NCBI GenBank assembly: GCA_910890315.1
Contig: CAJVGD010000010.1
Span: forward strand, 806,001-870,000
Source of the DNA: Serendipita indica DSM 11827
Lineage: Eukaryota; Basidiomycota; Agaricomycetes; Sebacinales; Serendipitaceae
Direction: 5' to 3'
DNA: 64,000 nt
The position numbers were made by a program, and so were the translations under genes. Positions 11,215-23,600 of the stretch are shown one piece after another. How positions within the stretch are numbered: the first letter of the stretch is position 1; each line of letters opens with the position of its first letter. A model generated the notes under the pieces. That model saw nothing but the letters and a program-made list of their open reading frames with translations, searched no databases and was not told the origin of the DNA.

Positions 11215-11640
11215 TGTCCACAAACACCACAGGAGGCTAAAGAAATGAAGTCAGTACCCTATGGGACGTGTACTTAGCAGGCTCAAATTGGCCTGCATTG
11301 GCACCTCGGCCAAACATTTCCTACACTGTCAGCCAACTTGCACGGAGATGAAGCGGGAAAATGCCATTTTCCTGCTTGCAGCTTCAGTAGCTATGTACTT
11401 GATTCTGTAGTAGAGCAAGTTACTCTGGTCTGTAGCTTGGAAGACCAAGCAACAGCAGCAGCATCACCTATCATGACAACATGCTCACCAGTAGACTTGG
11501 TTGAGTCCACCTCTCCAGCATAATCAGCATGGCGAAGTGTCTTCTTACTTTATCCCAACTCATGAAATGATTGCAGATATTTTTACCAAGGCTGTTTCCT
11601 CATTTTCTCTTCATTTTTTCACACGCTTTAGTCATTTGAA
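11215..11640 (+). mobile_element. Decayed copia polyprotein 3' end
   Basis: At about 11220-11265 the plus strand reads PQTPQEAKEMKSVPYG, like the block just before the RNase H region of copia polyproteins. At about 11525-11600 it reads HGEVSSYFIPTHEMIADIFT then KAVS, the conserved C-terminal end of copia pol (the YIPT-x-x-M-x-ADI-x-TK pattern). The roughly 150 codons normally between them are missing or scrambled by stops. This is a dead remnant, not a functional element. Confidence 0.75.
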
Positions 11641-11745
11641 TTGGTGGCAGGTGGTGACAACCCTCGCTGGTTTGCTCACTGCTTTTTTTGCCTCCAGGTA
11701 TGTAGACTCACAGCTCACTATATTTGTTTGTTTACTCACTATTTT
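11638..11745 (+). repeat. Dispersed repeat, copy 2 (LTR-edge-like)
   Basis: Starts ttggtggcaggtggtgacaa directly after the copia pol end and continues ccctcgctgg, tgctcact, ggtatgtagactcac and agctcactatat. It parallels the copy at 8556-8650. A further ggcaggtggt occurs near 11787. Position after pol supports an LTR or 3' UTR origin. Confidence 0.5.
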
Positions 11746-11830
11746 TTGCCTCCAGTAACTAGAAGCTTCACTTCAAGTATCTTTTGGCAGGTGGTAGATG
11801 CTATATAATTGTGGTTGTGTTATAGTTGCT

Positions 11831-14800
11831 TCATTCCGAATCTGTGCCTAGCAGATCTCCAGCGACTTCGTGTTCTGACTCATCGTCACTCTCTTGTCCA
11901 ATTTCTGATCCTTCTGGTAATGTGCTCTCTGGCAATGTCTGTGCATCTGACTCATCTGAGGATGTTGCATGCTGGCGCCGGGCGCTTGTAGCTTTTGTAG
12001 CTCCTGTCCTCGGTTTGCCAAGCTTTCCACCGTTATATTTTCTGCCTGTCTTCCGTGAGGTGGTTGACGCCGTCATGGCCGAGGTTGCCGATGCCCCGCT
12101 GCTTCTTTTAAGACGTTTGCCTAGCAGTTGATCAATGTCAGCGTCTATATCTTCAATAGTTTCTCGCTTCCTGAAAAAATAAAGTCAACCCATATTCGTG
12201 AACTTTTGACCAGTCGATGTACCTCTTTGTGGACGATCGTCGATCTTCTGAATCTTCTTCCTCAGATTCCTCTCCGTTGGAATCGTGGTTATCATATTCA
12301 AGCTTTGGTACCTTGTGTGTTGCCAGGACACTATAACGCATTTCAGGGAGGTTGCAAGAGTGTTAGATACGGATCTTACGCCGCGCGAGTAGATTTGGGA
12401 CGTTTTGAAGGTGGTGATGGCGAAGTATTGGTCGTATCACTCTCATCTGAACCGGCTCGCTTGCGCCTTGAAACGACGTTACTTCTTCGCCCGGAGGAAC
12501 GAGTAACTTACTTTGAGCCTTTCTTTCCAGGTAGTCTCGTTACTCTTAAAGCAGATAAGAAAGCATTATGAAGCAAGAGTCAGACTTGCTTTGCTTGTGT
12601 TAATCGTTTGCGACTCTCCTTTGCCGTGTCGCCTCCAACATCCGGAACAATCTCGTCCAGAAACTCGAAAAGGTCCTTGAAAGCCTCCATCTTTCTTGCC
12701 TCCTCTTCTGGCAGACCCTCAAAAACTTCTGCATAGTGCTTTTCGAGGGATTTAAGGAAGCGCTCAAATGACGCCTTGCTGGCCGCGTCTGGATATCCCC
12801 GTTTCTTTGACCAATCAACTACCAGTGGTTTTCAAGGGGATATGGACGTACCATCCTGTAGCTTACAGCCAAATATCTGAGCTTGCGCAATTTGTTTTCA
12901 TCTATCTCATTGGGCAAATATAACTTGTTGAGGACTTGAATATAGACTTTTCGTTGAGCTGTTGCATAGATCAGAATGAAGTTGTGGCGAATGGGACGAT
13001 TTACCATCATCTGCATCAAACATAGCGGAAATCATATCCACAGCGAGATCGACATGAATCTCGGAATAGATGGTCTGCGAGGTAGCGTGGTCGGGAGCAC
13101 TGTCCAAACGGTCAATGAGAAAATCTAGAGGTCGCTTGTGGGGTGACCGATACTGACAACACCTTCTGAGCGTCTGTCCAATCCACAAGCGTACCCAGAA
13201 TTTGAAGCGGAGTAATCATTTCTTGTTCACTATCAAGCTCATCGAATACCTCGGTGAGTATTCTGAGGGCTGGTATGACAACCTGACACTTGTCTGAACG
13301 AGCGGCAAGATGGGGGATGGCCTACTTACCCTTTGCAAGCGCTGTTGGTTCGATGATGCGGCGTATGCATAAATCGGTAGTGCAATCGATAAACATTGGC
13401 GCAGTTGGTGATTACCCATGGTTTCTGGAGAAAAGTATATCATCACAAGGCTTTGAAGGACCTGAACGTATCGTTTTAGTCGCATGAATAGACGGGGAAG
13501 GAACAGCACCTTATCATGGGTGATGATACCAGCGATGAGGAGTTTTGCCAGCCCTAAACCAGCGATTGCCTGGATGGATTCTGTTTCTGCGTTCCCCAAA
13601 ACACCCAAGAGAAACTCTGTTATTTGTTCTTGAGGATCCTAAGTCTTGTCAGTCGTTTAATACCGACAAATACTGGCTCCACAAACCCCATCTGTACCTG
13701 GTTGTTTCGTCATCAAGTCCCGTTCGTACATAGTGAGCATGTCAAAGACAATTTGAAGTGCTTTGATTTTGAGGCTAGAAGACGCCTTTTCCACCTGGTT
13801 TAAGAACAAGCCGAATGAGGTGACCGCCATTTTCTAATAATGCATGAGAAAAAATAGCTCGACGTTATGAAGAGCCCACCCTATGAATAAGACAGCATAG
13901 GCCGAGCGCGATTAGGCCCCTTTCCCGCATTGCCGGCTCCTTGCTCTTGACAGCAGGGATGATCAGTTCTGTGAGGACACCGTCAAGCGTCGGGTTTTCG
14001 TCGAAGGTCTCAGCGATCTGAGTAAGCTGATTGTAATCAGTCCCAAGGTAGTACGTACACTCATCACTCTTTCCAGCATCGCGGTACAGAGTGAGAGACA
14101 CCGCATATCCACATCAGCCATACGAGCTAGTTCCTCTGCGGACTTCTCCGCTGACGGGGCAAAGAGCTTTGACCTCTTCATGGGCGTATCTCCTGGTTGG
14201 GTCTCATCATCCATCGCGACCTTGGCGTGGAATTAGTAAGGACGGGTGCTGAGAGGCGTCTTCACCTGTTCTTGATCCATGTCTATCCCCGGATCCCTCA
14301 TCACCTGAATAACCTCCACAGTCAATCGAATGAAGTCCTTCTCGCTTGGTGTAAGCCTGCGCAGGACGTCAAGGCAGCCTGGTACAAGTCCGTCGGGTAG
14401 CGCGCGTTGTCCAATCATCTCGCGAATAAGTGCAAACATTTTGCGTCGGCCAATCTCATCTCCATAGTCCATATTTACAGCGATCCTGAAGAGCTCGCCC
14501 ACGACGAACTCCAAGTCGAGGTGCTCTGCCTCCCAAGATGCATCTTGTTCGGGCACATTATTGTTGAATGGATCCGAACGTACATTTAGCGCTTCTTGTC
14601 GCATTCGCAAGCAATCGGCCAGGCGATTGTAAGAGGCTTGAATAAGAAAGGCTAACGCAGTGACGACTGGAAGGCTATCTTCCACACGCGCGTGTTCACC
14701 CTTTCTAACACAGAAATCGGTGAAAACTCGTGCAAGGAAGGCCTTCTCAGGGGTGAGTGATTCCCAGTAACTCCCTGCAGGAAGATCAAAACTGCATGTA

Positions 14801-16020
14801 AAAGTGCCCAGACTCTACATACCCTCAAATTTTACAGACGAGAATATAGTGTCCTCAGCCTCGAAAATGGCGTATAAAGCTTGTTCGGCTACGTCACCTC
14901 CCACCAGATCGAATGTTTCAAGGAATTTGATCAGGTCTCCTTCGAGATGCTTTAACCACTTCAGGGTCAAGGAGCGTGCCGCCTCTTTGACAGCAGGATC
15001 GCGATCGCCAAGACCTGCCCGAAGGATTCGCTCACGTTGAACGATGGTCAGGACGCGAGGATGAGGAATCTGAGGAAGGGAATGCTGAAATACCGCCCTT
15101 CTAACGGTATCCTCGACGTCTCGTATGCGAGATATGACCGCTTCCAATGTCTTTTCGGCGACTGGCGTGTTCATGAGGGCGATCCTACGAACATCCCTGA
15201 GAGAGCTTGTCAGCCTGGAATGCATGGTAGGCTGCTGTCTAAGTAAGTGTACTGACGGTGATGCATCATAACGAATGATATTACACAGAACGTCGACCAG
15301 GGAGAGATCTTCCACCTCCAGATCTTCGGGTTGTTCTGCTTTTTGAAGCTTTCCAATGGCGATGACGGCTTGTGATCGAACTGTGACTTCCTTGTCTTGA
15401 GCTCTCTCCAGAATTAGTCCTCGAAGAGATGTGTACAGATCCTCCCTAGATACGGTTATCTTCAGAGTGCGACAACGAGAAATATTTATACTCGAGTTCT
15501 CCTAGCAAAGTGATAATCTCGGCCACGAATTGGACCGATCTATAGCGGACGTATCTGTCCTTGGAAGTAAAACCACGCAAGAGAGTGCTGAGGAGAAATC
15601 TGACGAATCTGGCGGTCAAAGAGTCTTCCTCCTCGCCGCGGCCATCTTTCTGCATCTCTTCTGTAGCTTTATTCCTATTTATGAGCCCAAGAGCGCGCTA
15701 TACAGTAAATGCTGACTTTTCTCTCCAAGATATTTGACATAGGTGCCGACAAAGCGAACGACGCGGTCCGCTACGGTAGTCCCTCGTTTGAGCGGTAGCA
15801 CATGACAGATCATTTCACGAAAGGCGCTGTTGAAGACCTTTTCCCCAACGAGGCGAAGGCCTTGGGCGGTCGGTTGAGTATGTTGAGAGCACTGGACGTG
15901 CAGCTTGTGGAGCTGCACCATGTTTTTCTTGTGGGACGCGACATTTGCTTGGACCTGCTGAAATATAGACGAGACTTTCTCCTCGACGTCGTCGCTGTCG
16001 ATTGCCACACGCGTCGGCAT
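11831..16020 (-). CDS. cnd3: Condensin complex subunit 3 (CAP-G, Cnd3/Ycg1)
   Basis: HEAT-repeat subunit of condensin needed for mitotic chromosome compaction. Eighteen exons from 15717-16020 to 11831-12170 give about 1102 aa with consistent phases; the second exon is 15492-15660 and there is an 11-codon exon at 12512-12544. Features in order: N-terminal VEEKVSSIFQQVQ; a HEAT array with VRRAVFQHSLP and ERILRAGLGDRDPAVKEAA; an acidic/linker zone; the Cnd3 C-terminal HEAT block with RERGLIALGLCCLIH, FGLFLNQV, LRQCLSIALPIYAYAS-like helix and LVDWTDAQK; and a Ser/acidic, KRxK-rich tail. Exons 12 and 15 were the hardest to place (an 87-nt intron precedes exon 12). It lies 86 bp downstream of MRPS5 on the same strand. 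Confidence 0.87.
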
Positions 16021-16106
16021 TGTGGGCCGAGCTCAGGGTACGCTCACCACACGGCTCCGTTTCAATGACAAACCGTAAACAAACGATTAGATGCGAGACT
16101 ATGTAT

Positions 16107-17441
16107 CTACCACAGGCGGTTGTCCGCTAGCCACCTTCCGCGTTCGCGCTCTATGCTCCCTCGTCCACGCATACCATAGCCCTTGTCCATTCGGGACCCC
16201 TTTCTGCCAACACCGTCGCCCATCATCGGTGGCGCGTGACCTCCCCGCAGAACACGCAGACATGCTTTGATGATGTTCATCCCATTGCGTGATCCCCAGA
16301 CCTTGGCAGAGATATCCTTGATCCCTGCCGCCTTGCAGAGCTAGAGACGTTGGAAATGAGCCATTTTTGAAGCGCTTTAAACTAAAAGCCTCACCTGATG
16401 TATGTATGGGTTGCATCGCAGCCCAAATCCAATCGGACGCGGTCGCAAGGTCACCCTTGTTGCGCCCCATTTGGTGTTGATATCGTTCCAAAGGGTCCTA
16501 TTCTCGTATCTATCCACCCAATCAAGATCTTTGCAAGCAGCGATAAAACTCTTCTCGATTGCACGAGCGTTTTCGGCATCCTTGCCTTCCCCAATTCCTA
16601 CCAACCCGTCTCCATTTCCGGCGACGGTCAGTACATACCACGAAGGCATACGACCCTTTCCTCCTTGCTGGACAACTCTTTTGGAAATCAATGGGAAGCG
16701 CATTAGAGTTGAAACAACGCTTGGTGGTAGAGTTTGAGCTTCAGAGGGCGAAGGAAGCGACGATGTTTCTCCATGCGGTGTCTTGCGACGATCCCATCGA
16801 CCTGACTGGTCGTAAAGTTCGCCTGTGTTCCAAGCCTGCTGGTCGAGAGCCACATCCAAAGGAGTTTCACGATTTTCTTCCATTGTCGTGTCAAAAGCCG
16901 GACGAACATCCGCTCCCCAAACGGCCGCTGCGCCACCTTCTCGCAATGAGTCCTCAAGGTCCATTTGGGCCATGGACGTTTCGCCAACTTCTCCTGTAGC
17001 ACCAGTTTTGGATTTTGACTTGATATACCGGGTTGTAGGGTATTTCTGCTTGGGCCGTTGGAGAGGATCAATCATAAAGAGCGGAGGATCATTGAAGATC
17101 GTGGTTGATACTTTGAACGGCTGTATACGCCCTCTGGAGTCAGGGCGCAAGGAGCGAGGGTGTTGGGCTTTGACATACGTGTCGAAAAGGGGATTGACGT
17201 CGGTATAAATGGGGTAAATGGGCTCTTCTCCTTTCAAAGATTGGCCATCCTTGTTTTCTAAAGGACGAACATCATTTTTGGGGACGGGCCGGTCGCCTTT
17301 TGCGTCTCCCAAAGAAACCGGGGCTTTAGAACCCACACGAGAGGTGGAATAACACGGAGCTTTTGACGATAAGGATACTCGAGCGACTCGACATCGAGCC
17401 GGAAGGTAAATTCTCAGCCCCGTTTTCCCAATCGCAGACAT
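16107..17441 (-). CDS. MRPS5: Mitochondrial ribosomal protein S5 (uS5m)
   Basis: Small-subunit protein of the mitochondrial ribosome. Two exons, 16395-17441 and 16107-16340, give 426 aa. The ATG at 17441 opens a basic leader MSAIGKTGLRIYLPARCR, a likely presequence. A long N-terminal extension precedes the S5 dsRNA-binding domain (about 250-345: FPLISKRVVQQGGKGRM, VAGNGDGLVGIGEGK) and the S5 C-terminal domain (about 335-425: PRPIGFGLRCNPYIHQ, LCKAAGIKDISAKVWGSRN, NIIKACLRVLRGG). It ends in a Gly/Arg-rich tail (MRGRGSIERERGRW). The RNA-binding glycines typical of S5 are present. Same strand as condensin downstream and the reductase upstream. Confidence 0.9.
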
Positions 17442-17505
17442 GGCGGGCTCCAAGTTGCGAGCTCGTCCCTTCTCGTCTCAAAGCAGACTGATACAACCAT
17501 TCTAT

Positions 17506-18666
17506 TCAAGCGGGTTTCACATTCAAGTGAGAGCTCCACCACTCTTCAAACGGATTCCAACCCAGACCCTCAGAACCTGAATGCTCAAACAGTGCCTCTG
17601 TTTCTCGGACGTCAAGTTGAGTGTTGACTGGTCGTGGGGTGCCGTCTGAATGCCCATGTCAGCTCATGAAAGAATTCTACGATGGTCGTACCGTTTGGTG
17701 CTGTGGACTGAGGTACGATATGATCATGAGGCAGCCCAAGCAACTGCGAGAAGATGAGACATATCTCATACTTTGTAAATGGCTCTCCGGCTGAGTAGTG
17801 AAGAATGGTTGGTAAAGGTCGGTGTAAAGCTGGAGGAACTGCTCAGCGGCGAGACAAGAAAGCGATATGTACTCACCGGTCAGACGCACTAGGAAATTCG
17901 CGATATCCAGTACATTTGTGGGATATCTTGTGGCGAAGTGATCCATCGTGTATCGTTTACCCGATTGATCTGCGACTACATCGAGGAGGATATTGATCGC
18001 AGAGTCCCCGTTCTTGGGGGCAGGACCATAGCTAATTACAAGTTAGCATCACTGCACAGATGCATATGAGAGCAACCGTCTCACAGAATTGGAACGCGTA
18101 GTACAACATGCTTCGAGTCTTTGATGCCGAGAACTGCAAGCTCTCCATCTCGTTTCGTTTTCCCGTACAGCTGGAGTGGGTTTGTGCGGTCTTTAGGAGA
18201 GTACGGAGGAGAAGTGCCGTCAAAGACGTAGTCCGTACTGATATAGACGAGCTTGAAGCCTCGTTCCGCTGAAAGCCGCGCTAATAGACCGGGAACAAAA
18301 GAGTTTAGCTAGAGGTTCAGTGAGCACGAGTAGGCAACGAAGACTCCAGATGAACCTGTTGAGTCTGCTCAGGATTCTTTGGTTGTCAGACGTTGAAAGG
18401 ATGTAGACATTTGCGCTCACCTTTTCTGCTACATCAGGCCTTCTTTCAGCAGCACAATGTATACACCAATCACCTTCCCCGAGATCAGTCTGCTTGATGA
18501 ACGTCTCCATACTGTCCCTTTTGAGGAGGTCAACGACTTGGAGGCCGTCAGTCGCGCGCGTATGGGCGATTCCAGTGACATCAAAGCCGCCCGAGTGCTT
18601 AAATGCATTGAATACTGCACTTCCGAGTACTCCAGATGCCCCAGTGACAAGTACGCGGGTGGGCAT
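17506..18666 (-). CDS. RmlD/MAT2B-like NAD(P)-dependent reductase
   Basis: Short-chain dehydrogenase/reductase of the extended (RmlD, dTDP-4-dehydrorhamnose reductase-like) group; in eukaryotes the closest family is the regulatory beta subunit of methionine adenosyltransferase. Exons: 18421-18666, 18356-18376, 18085-18308, 17877-18031, 17692-17829 and 17506-17645 (307 aa). The Rossmann motif VLVTGASGVLGSAV is at residues 5-18, then IHCAAERRPDVAEK, a 21-nt exon (NPEQTQQ), LVYISTDYVFDG and the catalytic-type YGKTK. The C-terminus has the family block HYSAGEPFTKYEICLIF. Whether it acts as an enzyme or as a regulatory subunit cannot be told from sequence. Confidence 0.87.
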
Positions 18667-18891
18667 GATCACGGTCAGTGGCAAACCCCAATCGATGACC
18701 ACAGTTTGCCTCTTGCCGCGTCTGCCTTTACTGAGGTTCGACAACAAAAATCACCCAATTACTCCAAATTTCCAACAAACTTTGCCCCAAACCCGTTTAC
18801 TCGGTCAACAGCATTTGCCACACCTTCCTGGTTCGTGTCCCCATGTATTTTATTGCATTTATATGGGTCTTAAATGGTTTATTCTAGTCTC

Positions 18892-20550
18892 ATGGACACT
18901 GAAACATCCTTCGCAATAGTTTCGTTGTCTCGTGCAGGCGAAGGTGCCAAGATTTCCGGCGACATCCAAGAGCTCCTCGACTTAATCGAACGTACAAATG
19001 ACAGGAACCTGAAAAGGGAGCTGGAAATACTGCTCAATGACCTCCTCAGCAAAAACGAACAACAAGCTGCGCGGCCCCGTCGCGACCCGTCACAGTCACC
19101 TATACGTTCTATACCTCCCGAAATTTTGTCCTATATTATGAAGTTTCATGTAGATGATCATCTTCACTTGCCATGGGCGTTGGCCTGCGTGTCGCGATCT
19201 TGGCGTTCGACCGCGCTCAGTTCACCACGCCTCTGGAGGAGGATACATATCGCTTTCGGCCAAGATAAGCCTACTTACCGCCCGGGCAACACAATATTTC
19301 CCAAGGGCATTCGCTGTGGAAGCCTGGAATGCCTCGAAGTAGTCGTTACTCGATCAGGAGTCGTCCCTCTCCATATATCAATCGACGTATTGTCTGAAGA
19401 AATCAACAAGGACATGCTACACTTGATATCCGTGCAGAATGGTCACCGCTGGCAAACCCTTCACTGGAGTGCGTCGTACTCAGCAACTTTCACGGCACTA
19501 TGGACAGAGTTGCAGCCTCGGCTATCAAATCTCGAAGCTGTTCGTTTCTCTCTCATACAAGATTCTCGTCTCCTTGGGGCCGTCTTTGCGACTTTGCAGC
19601 GAACGTCCCTTAACCTGCATACTCTCCAGTTGGACGCCCGTTTCAGGATTTTCGATGACTCGATCAACATCGGAAATTTACGTGGCGTACGTCACCTCGA
19701 ACTCAACACCCTCCCTGGAGTCATGGGTGGAGGGACATCGCAGAGCTTTTGGTCGCGGATCCCGCAACTAGAGACCTTAGCTTTTGCAAACCAGTCTGAA
19801 GGCCCCTTTATATATGGATCCCCGCATGGTTTCGAGCGACTTTCAAGCTTGGCTGCAAAAGGGAGTTCGTTGAGAGGTTTGGACCAACGTGCAAGCTCCC
19901 TGAAGACGCTTACGCACGTATGTCTGGAGGGAATACTGGTAGATCCCACCGAATTTTCTCCCTTCTCAATATCCTTGGCCAAAGTGACGCATTTCACTCT
20001 GATTAACAGATCATATCGACCGCTTGCGTGGTTCCGCCTCCCGTCGCTGAGCTATCTCGAAGTATACGGAAGTCAGGCAGACGGAAAGGAGGCAAATATC
20101 GAATTAGATACAATATGGAATCCCCAAACATATGGCCGAGCCCCCACACCCTCAGATTCCTTGCGTCTGGAGTCCAGGGCCAACGATGTGCATCTCCTCG
20201 CAATGATGAGACTAATGAACAGTGTTAAAAATTTACAACTGCATTACGATACAGCATCGCGGGTGGGACTCAAGCTGCTAACATCACTTGCAGTTCGTCC
20301 CCGAGGCAAAGCCAAAACGTCCGATCCAGACTTTCTCAAGAAATGGAAAGCACCAATTTGCCCAGAACTCAAGACTTTGGTTATTGTCTGCAAACAAGGG
20401 GCTCGTAGCGACTGTGATACACGCCGTGAGGCTCTCGTAGACGTTGGAAATGCCCGAAAGGGGACAGGGAGTCATATGAAGTTCTTACTCTTCCACATAG
20501 GGGAGAAGCATAGCTCTCTGAATCCCGCCATGGATTTGTTACCAGTGTAA
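18892..20550 (+). CDS. F-box protein with leucine-rich-like C-terminus
   Basis: Single-exon gene of about 552 aa; an in-frame ATG at 18874 would add six residues. A short coiled-coil-like helix (IQELLDLIERTNDRNLKREL) at about 20-45 is followed by a classic basidiomycete F-box at about 65-115 (IRSIPPEILSYIMKF, WALACVSRSWRSTALSSPRLWR). The rest has irregular leucine-rich strands (LVSVQ-, LEAVRFSLIQDSRLL-, LRGVRHLELNTLPG-like). F-box proteins bind Skp1 in SCF ubiquitin ligases and recruit substrates through the C-terminus; the substrate is unknown. Such genes are greatly expanded in Agaricomycetes. It is convergent with the CAP-G-like gene (82 bp apart). Confidence 0.82.
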   Translation: MDTETSFAIVSLSRAGEGAKISGDIQELLDLIERTNDRNLKRELEILLNDLLSKNEQQAARPRRDPSQSPIRSIPPEILSYIMKFHVDDHLHLPWALACVSRSWRSTALSSPRLWRRIHIAFGQDKPTYRPGNTIFPKGIRCGSLECLEVVVTRSGVVPLHISIDVLSEEINKDMLHLISVQNGHRWQTLHWSASYSATFTALWTELQPRLSNLEAVRFSLIQDSRLLGAVFATLQRTSLNLHTLQLDARFRIFDDSINIGNLRGVRHLELNTLPGVMGGGTSQSFWSRIPQLETLAFANQSEGPFIYGSPHGFERLSSLAAKGSSLRGLDQRASSLKTLTHVCLEGILVDPTEFSPFSISLAKVTHFTLINRSYRPLAWFRLPSLSYLEVYGSQADGKEANIELDTIWNPQTYGRAPTPSDSLRLESRANDVHLLAMMRLMNSVKNLQLHYDTASRVGLKLLTSLAVRPRGKAKTSDPDFLKKWKAPICPELKTLVIVCKQGARSDCDTRREALVDVGNARKGTGSHMKFLLFHIGEKHSSLNPAMDLLPV

Positions 20551-20632
20551 ATAAACCACTCCATAGCTGAGAGAAAAGCCGAAAAGGCACCGTCAACACG
20601 AAACCTCTCAAGGAGAGAGCGTGCACCAAAGT

Positions 20633-23600
20633 TTAGTCTGCACATATCGGATCATGTTTCCTTTTTTTTCTTGACACCGTCGCCGCCAGGCCAATCGACG
20701 GATCATCCGTAGAGTGTCCAGAATCCGAGCCATACATAGCACTACGAAGCCTTTCACAGGTGTGAGTTGAGTTACAATTCAGGATACTCAAACATACCGC
20801 GCTTTTGGTTTGCCTTGAAATCCGCTCTTATTCCACGATGATTGCTCGTCCGGATCCACCGATGCGGGTGGATCATTTTGCATCAAACTATGGTGATTGA
20901 ATTCGTAGCGTCGTCTGGATCTCTTTTTGTTTTCAGCCGAATCTTCCTCGCTCCCTTCCCCGCGCTTTCTCTTCTCATTACGAGCCTGCCACGAGTGCCG
21001 CCGAGGATCACGGCCGTTCTCGAAAATGTCCCGTTGTGAGAGTAGCTTTCGTAGTTTTGCCTCGAATAAGGTCAGTATTTTAAAGACTTTCTTGTCCGTT
21101 GGGGTATGACTCTTAGTCTTTGTGAGTCAACAGTACAAGGCAAACTTGGTATCGTACCGATAAAATATTTGAAGTGCTGGACAGTAATTCTTGAACGTGT
21201 GCCGATTCGACATCCGATAGAGATAGTTGATTCAGGGCCTGGCATAGCGGTATGACGCCGCCAAGTGCAGGATGGTCTATTGAAGGATTGAGCAGCACAG
21301 ACATGCTGATTGAACCACTTACTAGCAGCTTCGTCGCTCAATAGGTCAGTGACTGTGGTGAGAAGGCTGGAAGCGAGGTAGACAGTGGTATTCTGCTCTA
21401 GTTTAGTAACATCCCTAATATGGATCAGACGAGGGTGAATGGCCAATATAATGGATCCCTACGTGAGGTTTGATGGATCACATAATTCGATGAGCACGGA
21501 AATCACTCGATGAAGATCGGGCGATTGTACCTCTTGCTCGCCAAGTTCTTGAAGGATCGGACATAATTTGAGGAAGGCTCCGATGATGACCTAACGCTTT
21601 ATTAAAGATGAACAAGCATCGTCTCTGGCAATACCTTGGAGAAGATGACCTGGCTGCGCGAGGAGGAATAACAAAATGCCGGAAAGAAGTAGGCCAGGCA
21701 CTGCCGCAGGGCCTGATTGTCGATAGTGTCTGGGACAAAATACAGAAGTATCAGGGCCTCTAGGAGCTGGAGTGAAGCATTAGTGAAAATATTTCTCTGA
21801 TTCAATGACCACACCTCTTCGCTACACCATATCCTGGTAAGGTGGAGTTTACACACGCCTAAGGTAGCCTTCGCCTGAACATTCTCGTCCCCAGATTGCA
21901 GTGATTTGACAAGAATCGTTGGAAGAAATGGCATCGACGCGAGCTCGGCTGGCTATATAATAAGGATGAATAATACCCTACCATAAGTTCAGGAAGCTTA
22001 CAATTTCTTTGATGACACCAGAAAATGTCAATGCAACTGTCTGTGGATGTGTAACAAGAATGTCGAAAAGACAATCGAGCACACGAGGTGCGTGGAAAGG
22101 AGGGACAGCACCCATTGCGCCACGGACGCAGAAGCTCAATGCGTTGAGAGCCAACGCCTTGAGAGAAGGTATCAGCCAAAAGGCCTTACAAGAACGGAAC
22201 TCACCTCGGAAGCCGCTGCAATCAGACCAAGGCACGTCAAAGCCTCCTCAAAAATCTTCGACTTCACTGAAAGTGGGGCGTTTGGATTCTCGGCGTAGAT
22301 TGCGAGTGATGGTCTGACCAAATGGCGTTGAAGCAGGTGGAGGGATTCATGGTCTGGGGAGGGCTGGCTACCGTGAGTAAACACTGTTATTTTGCCGCTA
22401 AATAGGCTCTTACCCATATAATGGACCTGAGCGCCTCATTAATTATGCAGAGGCGTAGAAAAGTTGTCCGTATCTTGTCTGCTTCCGAGATTTCGATAAC
22501 ACTCGCCTCATCTTCGCTACTGGACGATGTTTCATCGTAAGGGTCGGGAGATTCTCGCCGGTTAACATCTAATGTATAGCGCTTCGAGACATCGGTGTCC
22601 TTCCGCCGTTGCTCTTGAATTACGTCGTCTAAAATGGGTTGAATCTGACACGGTACATCAAATTTTGTGATGCCAGATAGAATTTGGTCACTTACTATCG
22701 CCTCCGTAAACTGCAAAGGGGTGTCGGAGGCTGCTTTTAGGAGTTGTATTGCGGGAGACAAAAGGGTATTGGGAAAATATGCATGCGCGAGCATGTGGAG
22801 AATAAGCGTATTGACTTTTCGCTTTCCAATTTCATCTGCAGTCGAGCTGTGCAGCAGTTCAGTGGTCATTTTGAGAAGCTCGCCCAAAGAAAATATGCAG
22901 TCGTCCATCTTCTCCTCAAGGTCTTCACGGTTTGTCCCAGGCATTTCTGGCATCTCATCGGTCGAAATCAGCGCTTGGGCACACAACGCCAGAAAGTTGA
23001 ACGTGCTCTGGATGGTGATAGCCTGAAGGCTGAGTACCGGGAGCGAGTCGATGTGCTTGCTCGGGCTGAGTAAGAAGTGATCCCTACACGGGGGAGCGAA
23101 TGTGCGCGTTTGAGAATTTTCTAGGTCTTCATCCCATTTGCTCGCCTCTCTGGTAGACAAATTGACGAGTTGGGTGAAAATCCTGGCAAGAACAGCTTTG
23201 GAAGGGGAGAGGCTGAACCACCACTCTGCTGTATTAAATGTGAGCGCGAATCGACAACGATACGTGCCAACGCACGTTGGCTAATATCGAAGCCTTCAAA
23301 AATGTCGGGATGATGATATATAAGTGCCTTGACAGCTTCCTCCGCAACTTCACCATCCCATAAATCGAACAGATCAACAAATTCATGGAGATCAACCTTG
23401 AGGGCTCCCGCAGCCGACGGTTTGGAGGATTTTGATTCCGCGGGAGGAGTGCAGCCGAGCGCCCATACAGCCAGTAGCTTACTTGCCTCTGACCTGACAC
23501 TGGATTCTCTATCTCCCATTCCGTTGCGAACAATTGTGCTGCGCTGAGCAACGGAGAGACTGCGTACCGGTACTTTACGCAATACACGAAATACGATTTT

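Noticed and set aside
16395-17000. Several long plus-strand ORFs opposite MRPS5
   Set aside because: They are antisense shadows of a clear S5-domain exon and have no features of their own.
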